Shown: piece by piece, positions 24,873 through 35,814 of the stretch | Layout: each line of letters starts with the position of its first letter | Numbering within the stretch: position 1 is the stretch's first letter | Assembly: GCA_022539475.1 (NCBI GenBank) | Contig: VCMS01000007.1 | Location: forward strand, 151,011-215,010 | DNA: 64,000 nt | DNA from: Gracilaria domingensis | Taxonomy: Eukaryota > Rhodophyta > Florideophyceae > Gracilariales > Gracilariaceae | Direction of reading: 5' to 3' | Position numbers and translations under genes: made by a program | Notes under the pieces: generated by a model | The model's database searches: none | What the model was told of the DNA's origin: nothing | Seen by the model: only the letters and a program-made list of their open reading frames with translations

Positions 24873-24877
24873 AAAAG

Positions 24878-27431
24878 CCAGGTGATGAAGGAGAATAATT
24901 TATGTGACAGTTATTTTTTCTTTTGAGGTTACGCTAGAACGACTTAAGAGCACTAATGTGGTTGTTATCAAGCTTTAATAGGACATCTCGTGGCAAGCAA
25001 CAGTGACATATGGTTGGAAAGGGACCTGGGCTGCTCAACGAATGTGCAGCTTTTACGACTACTTTGATATTGACACCATCGGTATGGGTGGCTTGTATTA
25101 GTGTACAACAGTCATACACACTATGCGAGTGGTCCGGAAGCACGGGCGGCATGTCGCATGTATCTGGTACAGGCGCACGGGCGCCTTTACGCAATACAGG
25201 CGCCCGGGTGGCTGTATCCGTTGAAGGCGCCCAGGGGAATTTAGTGGGTACAGGTGCCCGGCGCCTTTTAATTTTGAAAACTTGCCCGGGCAATTGTAAC
25301 TGTACCCAGACGAGATGCCACTTCTTAATGTGACCGATCGCATGTCGGAGACAGACTGCTTGGCGGCCAAAGACTAGTTTTCGAGTGCCGAAGTATGCGC
25401 TTCTGGCACCAAGCAGTTCCAGCAAAGATCAACGTGGTAGTTTCCAAAATGGGGTTTCCAGAAATTTCGAACTACGTAAACGACCACAAATGCGTCCAAT
25501 TTCCAAATGTTCTAAAACATTGTCAATGTCCAAAAATTATTGGAGCTCGGCATTATTCGGGAAAACTTTCCCGAAAGTCTGCCAGTGTTGGAAGCTCAAG
25601 TAACGCAAATTTGTTTCTCGCCCCTTGTGCTCAACCGATGTAAGAGAATGAATGCTGGGTTTTGAGTTGCTGAGAGAGAATAAACTTATTTATAAGTAGA
25701 AAGAGTTGTGTTTCATGATAAAACGGAGTAGGGTCATAGCACGCAGCTCTGATTATTATCGGCATGATGATATCTGGGCGAGTCCCTCCCGCTCCCACTC
25801 ATTCCTTTAAAAGTTAACATTATTCCTTACTAGTTTTCTCTCGAGAGTCCTTTTCCAGAGAGATATGACGAATAATACTTTAATATTCCAACCGCTTGAA
25901 CCTCTTCCGTCCGGGACCGATTTCAGGAGACAGGTTCATAACAGAGCTTCACGTGGCATTCTTTCCAGTAGCATGACTTTGAGATCCACTCTACATGGTA
26001 ACTTTTCATGTGTACCTGCTCGAGTGGTAATGTCGTGTGGGGCTATAATCCGATATATGAGTATTTATCCACATGAAGATGCTCGTCATAGTTGATCGTT
26101 GATCCCAGACAAAACACGTCTTGATCATTATGAAATCCGGAGAGATCAGGACTTCCATGTGCACATAGCGGAGCACAGAACTCTATTCCTGTGGCTTGCA
26201 AGTGGGGCGAATTAGACCAAGCTTGTGTTGATATGGAACCTGTGACTGCAGGGTCTGTGATCGGGCTGGGCTTCTCCCCTGCCAGAAGGTTGAGCATCGT
26301 TGGCGCCCCACGGTGCTCTCTTTCGAGTTTTGAGCCAGCGTCATTCCGCGTTGTCATCTCTACGCGAGATGTTCCAGGGAAACTAAACGTATCTAATATG
26401 CGGTACAGAAAATGAGCACGACAGCGGCAAATTTGTCAGTAATTCATGTAAGCTGCGGACGACCACAGGAAATTTTCTTAATCGTTTATCTCGTTCTGGA
26501 TTACATGGTTGTTGCCTTCAAGCCGCAGCAAGAATTTTGTATATGCAGAGCATTGCGTTATTACTGACGAATGATCTTTTCCCGATTATTCGTCTTCTTC
26601 ACGTACACTTGGAGAAGAACCTAGTCTGCGCCCATGGAACAGAGTTTATACCACAAGACCTATAGTCGAGATACGCGGTCGCGAGGGCTGAGCTCATGTC
26701 GCATCAAGCATGGGACATTTGCATTGCCCCTTCCACCGCAAACAAATAAGCGCTCGCAGTTGTGCCATTGGCGTGAAAGACGGTCAAATATTCAATTCCA
26801 ACCTTTTCAAATTACGTGGAGCCTATTCTTATAAGATTTAAATTTGCACAAATCTTGTTTTGCCAGACTGCGATTGGTTCTACCGCGAACAACAACTTAC
26901 AAGCTGTCATTCCTTCGCTACGACCGACCAGTGAGATAAAAGTATATCATGGACGCATCGGTTACTACGAAAATACATGATTCGTGCCAAGGCGAAGTTG
27001 GACATTTATGTATATTAGCTGGGGAAGATCATGATCATTTTCGTCACAGTTGCTGCACAATTTGATAAGGTGTGTCAAACGGAAAACACGTGTGAGCGCT
27101 CATAGGATGTGTAATCAAACCAGTGCCCTCCATGGATCGTTTAGAGCATAGGTTGTGACCGCACGCCCCGCGGGCGGCGTATGTGAGGTTATGCGTTCAG
27201 ATACGAGAAGAACAAGGAATATAAATACGCAGAAACCAGTTGCACTTCAGAACAACCATTTGCACCGTTGGATTGATCTCGCTCAGGAAAAGGAAAAGGA
27301 AGTTTAGAGCCTTAGCACTCCATTGCGCGGAGATTGGCATGCGAACTAGAATTTGCTGTCCGGAATGAGAGTTGCTCGCGAATTACCTTCCCGCTTTAAT
27401 CCTGCGAGCGATATGTAACAGAATCCCGAGA
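24878..27431. other. Long stretch without a supported gene
   Basis: No gene could be supported. Two things are visible. One is a degenerate tandem repeat of about 30 bp at 25167-25305. The other is a segment around 26300-26400 with a TGGCGCCCC run and CATCTCTACGCGAGATG, resembling the leader of the C3 copia family further right. The rest shows no pattern I recognise. Confidence 0.5.
25167..25305. repeat. Degenerate tandem repeat, unit about 30 bp, five copies
   Basis: Units begin near 25167, 25196, 25225, 25251 and 25280. Each carries a GC-rich core such as ACAGGCGCCCGGG, AGGCGCCCAGGG or ACAGGTGCCCGGCGCC. On the minus strand one open frame (25098-25370) spans them as about ten residues per unit (PGRLYCVKAP-like), but without other support this is listed as a repeat only. 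Confidence 0.55.
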
Positions 27432-27647
27432 ATGGAAGGACTGTTACAAAAACTCCAGGAGGATGGTGAAACCGTATCGGCGACTCTGCGGATGGCAGGC
27501 GTGATCAACAAGGCGGCAGTTCAGATTGAGATAATGAAAGATACTTTCGGAGTGCGAGAAGTTGCCGGCGACTGGTGGTCTGAACCACTTATGCACCTGG
27601 AGAGGGGGAGCACTCGTCACCGTCGCGCCTCACACAGCAAGGTGTGA
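27432..27647 (+). CDS. Possible small protein, unknown
   Basis: An ATG-started frame of 71 codons (MEGLLQKLQEDGETVSATLR...) would give a largely helical protein with a basic tail. I do not recognise it. There is no flanking evidence beyond its place at the left edge of the gene island, so it may be chance. Confidence 0.2.
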   Translation: MEGLLQKLQEDGETVSATLRMAGVINKAAVQIEIMKDTFGVREVAGDWWSEPLMHLERGSTRHRRASHSKV

Positions 27648-28598
27648 CGAGGAAATTGAACATGGCAAATAGAAATTAGAAGAGAATAAGAAGTGAGGAA
27701 AAGTAAGGGCAGAACTTTGGTGGCCGCGCTGCCGGCTTCCAGGAACGGTGGACCGCGGGTGGACCGCGCACCTCCCAGCCGGGGACACGTCCTTGCAAAG
27801 AACAGCGGTTGGTACCATGGATGCATACTTCCAAATAACAGTCTTGATAGCTCGTGAGACACGTCGACCCACTCCCCCCCATTCCTTCCCAACTTGGAAC
27901 CCGAACCGCCCCAATTCACTTTGTGTGAGCCGCTTTCGGCGCATGGCGGTGGATTCGTCGCTCCCGAGATCGCCTGTGCCAACATCGCCGCAAGCGACGC
28001 GCTCTGCCACCTAGCAACCTGGCAGTCCCGCTTCTCGCAGGTGGTCAGGCCCGCTGTTTGGGAAAGGCCTCAACCAAACCAATGACTGCTCGGAATGAGC
28101 CGTTTGGGCCGCGCAGCAAACTACTCGCTGTCACAGATGGGATTTCTGCTGCATCTCTCCACCGGGCGGCCGTCTTTCCCAATGGCTCGCTATTACAGTC
28201 GGTCCTCAAGTCTCGCTATAGCCAGCCTTGCATCATTCTCGCCCGAGTGCAAGCCGCCAGTACAAGTCATCTCAGCCGTACCCGTCAAATTTGACGCACT
28301 CCGAAGCTCTCGAGTGCGTTGAGACGGAGCTCTCTCTTCGAAATAAGTTGGTTTCACCAACAACGCAATCGCGCGACTTCTTCAGTCATGACTCTCTCAA
28401 TGCCCGCTGCCCTTATCGGAGCAATACTTCCGCGTGAACAGCACTTCCACATCCTAAACCAGATCCAGGAGCGTATCACGTCGTTCAGTCTCGTCACTTT
28501 CTCTCCCATTAAAACAAGCCAACCCCTGTCCCTTGCCTGTCGCATCTCACAGTGCTGCGACCTAGAACCTGACAGTGATCTTTCCCGCACGTATCGCC
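27648..28598. other. Upstream region of the first zinc-finger gene
   Basis: No gene was recognised. Several short frames overlap on both strands without family resemblance. The part next to 28599 probably holds the promoter and 5' UTR of the zinc-finger gene, but no TATA box was clear. Confidence 0.4.
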
Positions 28599-29366
28599 AT
28601 GGAGGACCGCATGAACCTAAGATTTCTCTGCTCCCCAGGCACAATTCCGCCGCCTTTGAGTATCCCGACTGAACAATCATTCTCGTCCACCAGCGCCAGT
28701 ACTTCAATCGACACTATTTTCCCACTCTCTCCGACACCGTCGTTTCCCGCATCTGGCAGCCATGCACAGCTGCCTTCCGAAACGAAGTCGTCGAAATCGA
28801 GCAGCAGCACAACTACGCCGACGCCTCAGATCACTCGGGGCAACCTCGTACAAGACGCGCAAACGAGCGGTCGAATCCGTGTTTGCGATCACTGCGGCGT
28901 GGTGTTTTCAAGGAAGGTGCGATTCCTTCACCATCTTCTCGTCGCACACTCGATCACAATATATGAAGGACGCACGATTCTGCCCTGCTCGTCGTGCAAC
29001 AGCGCCTTTCTGCGCAACACTGACCGCTCCAAGCACGTGCAGTGCGTACACAATCGGCTACGACCGTTTAAATGCCCGCTGCCAGACTGCAACTCGTCGT
29101 TCTTCTTCGCAAAGGATCTGAGTAAGCATACGAGCACGGTGCATTTGCGACATCGGCCGTTCAGTTGTGAGGTGTGCGGACAGTCATTTGGCAAGAGAGA
29201 ACATATGACATCTCACGTAAGACGCGTTCATGATCGGTTGCGCCCGTTCAAGTGTCAGACGTGCAACATAAAGCTGGCGAGCAAGTACAATCTGGAGGGG
29301 CATTTCAACAGCGTGGCGCATCGTGCGGCACTGCAGATGGTGCACTTGAAAGGGAAGAACAAGTGA
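28599..29366 (+). CDS. C2H2 zinc-finger protein, five fingers, 255 aa
   Basis: This is a probable nuclear DNA-binding protein. Residues 1-90 are a Ser/Thr/Pro-rich, likely disordered arm. Five C2H2 fingers follow: C96-C99-H112-H117, C130-C133-H146-H151, C159-C164-H177-H182, C190-C193-H206-H211 and C219-C222-H235-H241. Fingers 2-5 are joined by HNRLRPFKC, HLRHRPFSC and HDRLRPFKC, close to the TGEKPF-type linkers of classical tandem fingers, which favours sequence-specific DNA binding. The ATG at 28599 is chosen because the open frame further upstream lacks an ATG; a second ATG follows four codons later. The gene reads without introns and ends in a basic tail (HLKGKNK). Its target and role cannot be told. 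Confidence 0.9.
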   Translation: MEDRMNLRFLCSPGTIPPPLSIPTEQSFSSTSASTSIDTIFPLSPTPSFPASGSHAQLPSETKSSKSSSSTTTPTPQITRGNLVQDAQTSGRIRVCDHCGVVFSRKVRFLHHLLVAHSITIYEGRTILPCSSCNSAFLRNTDRSKHVQCVHNRLRPFKCPLPDCNSSFFFAKDLSKHTSTVHLRHRPFSCEVCGQSFGKREHMTSHVRRVHDRLRPFKCQTCNIKLASKYNLEGHFNSVAHRAALQMVHLKGKNK

Positions 29367-30373
29367 AGATGTGATGGGGTTATGCTGCTCTAAAAATTGA
29401 TTCGAACTTGCTTAGTAGGTATTCCGACGATGTGAGGGTATGATAGAGGGTGGAGCCGGTGACTGACGGCAACGAGTAAAATAGTGATGGTACTTAAAAG
29501 CAATGGTTACTTTCTTCCCTCAGCGGATTTAGGGGATTTTGGGTTTCATAAATGAGCTTTTGTTAGCAAGACTGCGATAAAGAATTATGTGATTGGTGGG
29601 ATGCTATGAACTACGCTCTTCGAAATCGGCTGACTCATGGTGTGGCGAAAGGCGACGGGCATTTTGTGGTGATTGTCTCGATGGAAAGTCCATGAATTAG
29701 AAGATCGGGCAACATTGTCATGGTTCGTCAGACGGGTTGGACCACTTCGCGGAAGGACGGACTCGAGATCGGATACAAGTCGTACCGTTCCGATACCGCA
29801 TAGGTTTCGCCAGTCGGCGAGTTCGGTTGGGCCGTGCGTCAGCCACCAAGCACAGCGTTCCACGCTGTTTTGGTGGCATAAGTGTGGTCATTGTAAGCTT
29901 GTGTAAGCTGCGCGTCGCTTCTGTGCCATTTGGTAACGAAAATGCGGGAATTGGGAATCGATTTCCAAGATGTTGACAGTCTCGGTCAGACGCCTCTCCT
30001 TGTCGCAGCGCCGCCGCCTGCCTAGATACTTGCTTGTTCAGCAAGCGTTTCTTGTTCGACCCACCCTCCTCTCGCGAACTGTGCTTCTGCCTTGCACAGA
30101 GGAGTAGTGAAAACTCTTCACTGGATTGCCTTCACTCCATGCGACTGTCAGCCACTAGGCTGACACAACTCAAAACCGAAGTGAAATGCAAAAGTTTGTT
30201 TTGTCTCGAGGCGCTTTGCAAAAGGATCGCACGTGTACAACTGCGCGCCGCGCGCACGTGTCACACGTCGCGACGACTGACAGATCGTTTTGGCGCGGCT
30301 TGCAGCGCGCGCTCACCTTCACGCGCGACCGCGCACGCGCCCCTTCGCTGCGCGTGCGCCCGCGGCAGGCAGC
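29367..30373. other. Intergenic region between zinc-finger and membrane-protein genes
   Basis: No gene was recognised. The GC content rises sharply after about 30230, with CG-rich runs leading into the next gene. This is likely its promoter and 5' UTR. Confidence 0.4.
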
Positions 30374-31339
30374 ATGAGCGCAACGCCGCGCCGCGCGCGC
30401 GCCTTCGCCGTCGCGCTTTTGTGCGCCCACATTGCGCACGCGCAGCGCTCCACCGCCGCGCTGCGCTGCGCTGCGCCGCCGCCGCGCGACCAGGATCGGT
30501 CGCCGCGCTTCCTGTGCGACGTGCGCGTCACCGTCGTGCGCAATGCGGACTGCTCCGCCGCCGTCACCGAGCAATACCTGTTCCCGTACACCACGGGGCG
30601 CGACGCGTTTCGGCTCATCCCTGTCATCGAGGGGCGGCAGCGGGCGCGGGACGTGCTTGGCTGGCGCGAGAACCATACCGTGTTCAATGCCAGCCACCTA
30701 CAGCCCGTGTTGGGCACAAATGAAGTGAGGGTGACGCTTCCGACGCGCCGGCGCAATCGATCGGTGCTGTTCACGGTGCAGTACGTGCTGGATGCGGCTG
30801 TCACGCGATTCACCACTGCGTGCAGCGACGGCATTGTTGTGCCACCGGCGAACGAGAGCGTGAACGCGGTGCGATGGCGCACCGGTTCGTGGGAGCAGCG
30901 GTTCGACCGCATGCGCGTGTCGTTCGTCACAGCCAACCGGAACGCATCGTTCCGCGTTGCGTCAGCGCCAGACGGTCGACTTGAAGCTTCGTCGAGTGCG
31001 AATTCCACCGACATTGTGTGGCACGATGTGTCCACGAAGAATGCAGCGCTCGAAGTGCTTGTGGCGGAGCGAGGCTCCGAGCCATGCCCGCAGGAGCTCC
31101 AATGCTTTCCCGGACGGGCGTCAAACACACTCGCTATCGTCATGGCCGCGGTCGTATCGTCGCTGCTGGTGTTGTGTATCTGTTCGTTTGGGATGGCGAG
31201 ACGGTCGGGTGGTCGTGGCCGCCGCGGCTTCGGCAGAGTTGGTGCCTTTAGCGGTGGTGGGGGCTTTGGCGGTGGAGGCGGTGGAGGCGGTGGCGGCGGT
31301 GGCGACGGTGGCGGCGGTGGCGGCGGAGGCGGCGGTTGA
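30374..31339 (+). CDS. Secreted/single-pass membrane protein, DUF2207-like, poly-glycine tail, 321 aa
   Basis: The ATG at 30374 gives a signal peptide (MSATPRRARAFAVALLCAHIAHA). About 220 lumenal or extracellular residues with six N-glycosylation sequons (NHT, NAS, NRS, NES, NAS, NST) follow. A transmembrane helix sits near residues 252-275 (LAIVMAAVVSSLLVLCICSFGMA), then a basic patch (RRSGGRGRRGFGR) and a tail that is almost only glycine. A beta-rich ectodomain with VRVTVVRNADCSAAVTEQY and NAVRWRTGSWEQRF, one helix and a GGGGFGGGG end resemble DUF2207 family proteins. That match is by eye. The function of the family is not established. An ATG is used because the open frame upstream lacks one. 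There are no introns, and the gene is very GC-rich. Confidence 0.75.
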   Translation: MSATPRRARAFAVALLCAHIAHAQRSTAALRCAAPPPRDQDRSPRFLCDVRVTVVRNADCSAAVTEQYLFPYTTGRDAFRLIPVIEGRQRARDVLGWRENHTVFNASHLQPVLGTNEVRVTLPTRRRNRSVLFTVQYVLDAAVTRFTTACSDGIVVPPANESVNAVRWRTGSWEQRFDRMRVSFVTANRNASFRVASAPDGRLEASSSANSTDIVWHDVSTKNAALEVLVAERGSEPCPQELQCFPGRASNTLAIVMAAVVSSLLVLCICSFGMARRSGGRGRRGFGRVGAFSGGGGFGGGGGGGGGGGGDGGGGGGGGGG

Positions 31340-32145
31340 AGGCACCGGTTCGTCGATGCGTACCGCGTACTCGATCGCGTTACCCCGGTGTGCCTGGTCA
31401 GAGCATGGATGCGCGTGCGGCAACAAGGCAACACAAATGGTGGCTGTTCTCTGTCGTGTCAGATGATCGAAAATGGATGGATCAGCTCCCTGCCTCCCCG
31501 GTGAGCGCGCTGGGGGCTCGCAGCTGGCGGACGGGTGCCAACGTGTTAGTCGTGGACAGCATCGACAGCTTGCGTCAATTTGCAGTAAAACGGTACCGTT
31601 GGTACAAGCTGTGCCGAAAAGAATCGGGGCGCATGTCGTGTACCTCTGGACACGACTTCCACGTACATTGCATCTTGCATGCCGTTGCCGCTTGTTGATT
31701 GGTCGTCCGGTCGCCAAGCGTTTCCACGCATGGCGCGCGGCGGAGGCGGCGGAGGCGGAGGTGGTGGTTGAATGCCGGTCTTCAACGCCCCAGGCAGTTT
31801 TAGTACCAGCAAAGCGAACACAAGTTTTAACAACAGAGACAAAATTAGATCGTCCTTGTCGCCCTTTTCGATCACGCTCCATGCTCAAGTGCTGTCTTTC
31901 AGCCTACTAAGGTTACCATCGTACTCGCTATCTGAGTATACGAAGGTAATGCTCAGGAACCTGGGAATCTTGTGCTCAGTTTCTTACTACGCGATTTTCT
32001 TGTGGGCGCAAGACGTTCTTGATTTTATCCTAAATGTATCATTTCATTAGATGCTATCTATATATCCCTCACCAATTTCATCCCTCCCTCACGGAGAGAA
32101 TTTCTATGGCCTTTACCGACGATAAAGAGAAGTGGCAAAGGAATT
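31340..32145. other. Intergenic region with a second glycine-coding tract
   Basis: No complete gene was recognised. At 31730-31771 a short stretch encodes MARG followed by about nine glycines and a stop, in the same frame as the membrane-protein gene and echoing its MARR-glycine tail. It may be a relic of a duplicated gene end, or chance (GGC)n sequence. Confidence 0.4.
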
Positions 32146-33360
32146 CTAATTCTGCTTCGGTTTCCGAACGAATACGAACTCTTTCTCAGCCTCTTTCATA
32201 CGCTCTGCCTCCAGGCGCCGCGCTTCCTCCCTTCTGCGTTCTTCCTCCTGTTTACGGGCTTCCTCCTCTTTTTCCAGTTCTTCCCTGAAGCAGCTTTTGA
32301 AATGGTTCTGAAGGTGTGCATTCTGCACAAAACGTCGGCCGCAGCGAGGGCATGCAAACTCCCGTGACTCTTTCGGCGCATGGATCTTCTCATGCCTTTT
32401 AAGCTGCGACATCTTGCAATGCGCAAAATTGCATCCTGGCACACGGCAGTAGTATGCCGTGCACGCCGCTCTGTGCTGCGCCACATCATATACTAATCGC
32501 TTGCAAACTGGACAAGACGTCTTACCATCAGATCTGGAAGCTTGACCTCCCCTCGCGCCAGATGGGGTGGGATCTGCAGTTCTCACCCCAGATGAGCTGG
32601 GAACTGGAACTGATGCTCTCAGACCGGACGTGCTGGGAGCTTCAACTGGCACTCTGAGACCAGTTGAACTTGGGCCTGCAACGGGTGCTCTGAGACCTGA
32701 AGAGCTCGGAGCTCCAACTGGTGCTTTGCGACATGAAGAGCTAGGGCCTGATGCTCTGTAACCAAATGAGCTTGGGCCTGAAACGTGTGCTCTGAGACCT
32801 GAAGCGCTTGGTCCTCCAACTGGTGCTCTGAGAGCAGATGATCCACGGCCTGCCACCGATGCTCTGGGACCTGAAGAGCTAGGAGCTGCTACCTGTTCTC
32901 TGAGGCCGGGTGAACTAGGACCAGCAACCGGTCCTCGAACACCAGGACACCACAGACTTACAAGCGATTCCGCTGCTTCCAAATCTCGCGGAATAGGCGC
33001 CGCCGCACTAGATCCAGGTTGCTCTCGAGCTCCATCTCCACTCCTGTGATGTCCTGACTGTCGGGATGGGCCGGGAGAGCTACGCTTTTGGATATCCGAC
33101 GCGGATAACGGATGGAGCAAATCCTTTGTAGGTGCAGATCCAGAGCGAGATCTTTCTCCAAATTCATGTTCTCCACAAGCAACTTTTGACCCCGATTGTC
33201 GGGGGTCAAATTCTTGTTGGGGACTTCTTCGCTCGCTTCTATTCCTAGATTTTTTCTCTGGACCAAGAAGATAATCTATTCTCATTTTACTCAATGATCG
33301 CTTTCTATTGTTCTCATCGTCTCTTGAACCACCGGAAGAACCTTGCTGGAACGAGCTCAT
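32146..33360 (-). CDS. C2H2-type zinc-finger protein with 12-residue repeats and a charged C-terminal helix, 404 aa
   Basis: The minus-strand ATG at 33360 (MSSFQQGSSGG) is chosen because the frame upstream has no ATG. Residues 1-120 are basic and polar (RKRSLSKMRIDYLLGPEKKSRNR), probably with a nuclear localisation signal. Then come about ten repeats of a 12-residue unit close to VAGPSSSGLRAP. Around residues 283-357 lie three finger-like units: CPVCKRLVYDVAQHRAAC (C2HC), CRVPGCNFAHCKMSQLKRHEKIH (C2H2 type) and CPRCGRRFVQNAHLQNHFKSC (C2HC). The last 47 residues are a Glu/Arg-rich helix (EELEKEEEARKQEEERRRE), a likely coiled coil. The role is unknown; binding of nucleic acid or protein is inferred. 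Confidence 0.85.
   Translation of the reverse strand: MSSFQQGSSGGSRDDENNRKRSLSKMRIDYLLGPEKKSRNRSERRSPQQEFDPRQSGSKVACGEHEFGERSRSGSAPTKDLLHPLSASDIQKRSSPGPSRQSGHHRSGDGAREQPGSSAAAPIPRDLEAAESLVSLWCPGVRGPVAGPSSPGLREQVAAPSSSGPRASVAGRGSSALRAPVGGPSASGLRAHVSGPSSFGYRASGPSSSCRKAPVGAPSSSGLRAPVAGPSSTGLRVPVEAPSTSGLRASVPVPSSSGVRTADPTPSGARGGQASRSDGKTSCPVCKRLVYDVAQHRAACTAYYCRVPGCNFAHCKMSQLKRHEKIHAPKESREFACPRCGRRFVQNAHLQNHFKSCFREELEKEEEARKQEEERRREEARRLEAERMKEAEKEFVFVRKPKQN
32545..32945 (-). repeat. 36-bp in-frame minisatellite inside the second zinc-finger gene
   Basis: About ten copies of a 36-bp unit, diverged at several positions each, encode the VAGPSSSGLRAP repeat. Two units are one codon shorter, so unit length varies but the frame is kept. 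Confidence 0.8.
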
Positions 33361-35814
33361 TTTGTCCTTCAAAAGTACAAACCGTATATCAAAGATTCTC
33401 TGCTACACCGGATTTCACTTCTTGCGTTTTACTTCATTTGTTTCTCAAAAATCGCTTAGAAAAGAGTGTGCTTTTTAACTGACATGTTCTGTCTCTCATG
33501 ATGGCAAGCAGGACAGTTTCGCAGTGGAAGAATCCGTTTTTGTTTTGACTGCGAAACTAAACATAGTCGTCTTACCTTTTGTCATATATATATATGGAAT
33601 CCTTAAATAGTTTCGCTTCTTTAAATATGACTAACACCTGTGAAATTATTCGAAATGTAGCACTCTTTGCGGAATGACACCACGCGATGATTGACAGCAT
33701 CGTAATGGAGAAATACGAAGAAACTTCGTTTTGTCTCTTCCCATAGAAGATCTGCTTTTTCCCCATCAGATCATCGTTATTCTGTTCTTCAGTCGTGGAA
33801 AGTTCATTCTTTGAAACGTATCGGTGCTCGTTCTGTCAATCTGAGTAGGGAGCAGAATTTTATAACTACTACAAAGCATATCGTAGCACCCATCAGATAC
33901 ATTCAGACATTTTGAAAGCCATGGGGAGATGTAGATACTTCTATAGTTAACGATCAGGCTGTATTATGGACATGTAACATTTATGTATGCATAAACAGTA
34001 ATGCATATCAGAAAGTAATACTTCAAAGTCGGCAGATAGATGAAGAAACAAGATGCCAAGAGCTCTTTTAGTTTCACGCATTTATGTACTCTATCGTAAG
34101 CACTAACTTCAATGACTTGATCTACTTCAACATTTGTCTCCATTTCGTAAAAACTGATAATTTTAGTAGTTTTTCTTTCCCTTTTAGAGAAAAGTATGTA
34201 ACTAATATCAGTGCTTCGAGAAGCATGCTTCTCTAACGAAAGGTCGCAAAGCATCTTTGCAAGAATGTTTCGCTGGGAATGTGAAGAAGAAAAAATATAT
34301 TTAATATCTTCTTTTCTTTTCATAAAATGTTTAGATCGTCCACTAATAATCTCACTTTGCATTAAGAAGAAGAGATCCAACTGAAAAGAACCGTTCTTAA
34401 TGTTTCTTCCAAAAGTTTTGAAGAAAAATTAAAAAAGATTTTTCAAGCTAAATCTGTTATGACTTGATGTATCTAAACCCTCTTTTTCACACCCAAGTTT
34501 TCCGAAATGTAGCATTCGGAAATTCTTACAAAAGATCTGACAAGTTTGGGATTTCACGAAATTTGCTGGGAACACTTTACGTTTGGACAGAGCCTTTTCT
34601 TCCAGATATCCTTAGATACTGTTAAAAGTGAAGCAATTTACCTCGATTAGTGCCAAAAATATACTAAAAGTTATAATTGTCTTTAACTAAAAAGACAAAA
34701 CCGTTATTTAATGCTCTTTTATAAGTACTAATCCAATGTTTTGATCTACGTTTCTTCTATATACTGAAAGCTTGAAGTACATTTTCCTAGAAGAATAATT
34801 AAACTTTTATTGTGTTGGTGAAGCTTTCAAACATTGATGCTCTTTTAAAGAAATAAGAACACTTCTTGATACAAAACTATTATGAACTTCTCATTTCGAG
34901 ACACGTCCATTCTATTGGGATTGTCGCAAAAAGAAGCTTTAGAGTTGAACCATGTACACATTCATGATCTAGATAGTACCCTAGATATACTCTAAAAGGT
35001 TTGAATGGATATTTTTTTAAGCGTCAAATATTATTTTTTCGGTGGTGCAATTATAAATCGTAGTGAGCTTGTCCAAAAAGAACTTATAATGCGCCGTGTG
35101 GCAAGTCGTATATTTTTAAATTTTTTACTTTCATTTCAGTATTTAGGTGCTTTAAACAAAATCGGAAATTTCAAAAATTAAATGCCCGAGTTTGATGATG
35201 TGCTAAATTCTAGGGTTGCTGTACCAGAAATCAATGTTATGCTATTTGTGAGAAAAAACAGGGATAAGATCAAAGGGAAAATCTTTCTCTTCATTTCTGG
35301 TTCTGACGGCGGTTATTAAGAACGATTTCTAATAGCACGGCTCGAACACTAACCAGGTCACAGAGCTCATACTTGTTTACGAGACGTTGAACTGCATCGG
35401 GCGACACTAGTAGTCCATCCTAAAATCTCTCGTTCTACTGATCAGCATCCATGAGGCCGCATGAGACATATAAGGGATCATCAATAATCTGCTTCGGATC
35501 CAATACAGAAAAAAGTCGTGAAGCTAACGCAGAAGAAATGAGAACGATGAGGAGTATGTTTCATGCTTTATATATCAACCACTTTTACATGAAATGGGAT
35601 TCAGTGTTGTATGCATTTTTGGCGCATATGCAAGATGTCCTGGCGTGCGATTATCCGTCAAGAAGTACACGTGACTGCACACTAGAAAGTACAGCGCGGT
35701 TCAGTACACGTTGAATGCTTGCGTGCAACAACACGTGTGCCAAATCAGCCAATGGGCGCTCTCCGCACTCAGGTGGTGCCTACTTTTCTACATGTAAAAG
35801 TAGAACTGCGTTAA
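33361..35814. other. AT-rich region without a supported gene
   Basis: The sequence is AT-rich with poly-A/T runs and a short TATATATATA tract near 33585. A minus-strand frame at 33964-34380 exists but has no family resemblance and weak starts. I see no element ends. Confidence 0.5.

Noticed and set aside
28319-28707. Overlapping plus and minus frames upstream of the first zinc-finger gene
   Set aside because: No domain is visible, and they overlap the zinc-finger start region in other frames; they are most likely shadows.
30319-31434. 371-residue minus-strand ORF over the membrane-protein gene
   Set aside because: It is a GC-rich shadow frame with a poly-proline run opposite the glycine tail. 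The plus strand has a signal peptide, sequons and a membrane helix.
31121-31910. Long overlapping frames on both strands after the membrane-protein gene
   Set aside because: They have Arg/Ala/Ser-rich composition from GC bias, no domain, and no reason to prefer either strand.
33964-34380. 138-codon minus-strand ORF in the AT-rich region
   Set aside because: It lacks an ATG at its start, has composition like random AT-rich sequence and shows no family resemblance.
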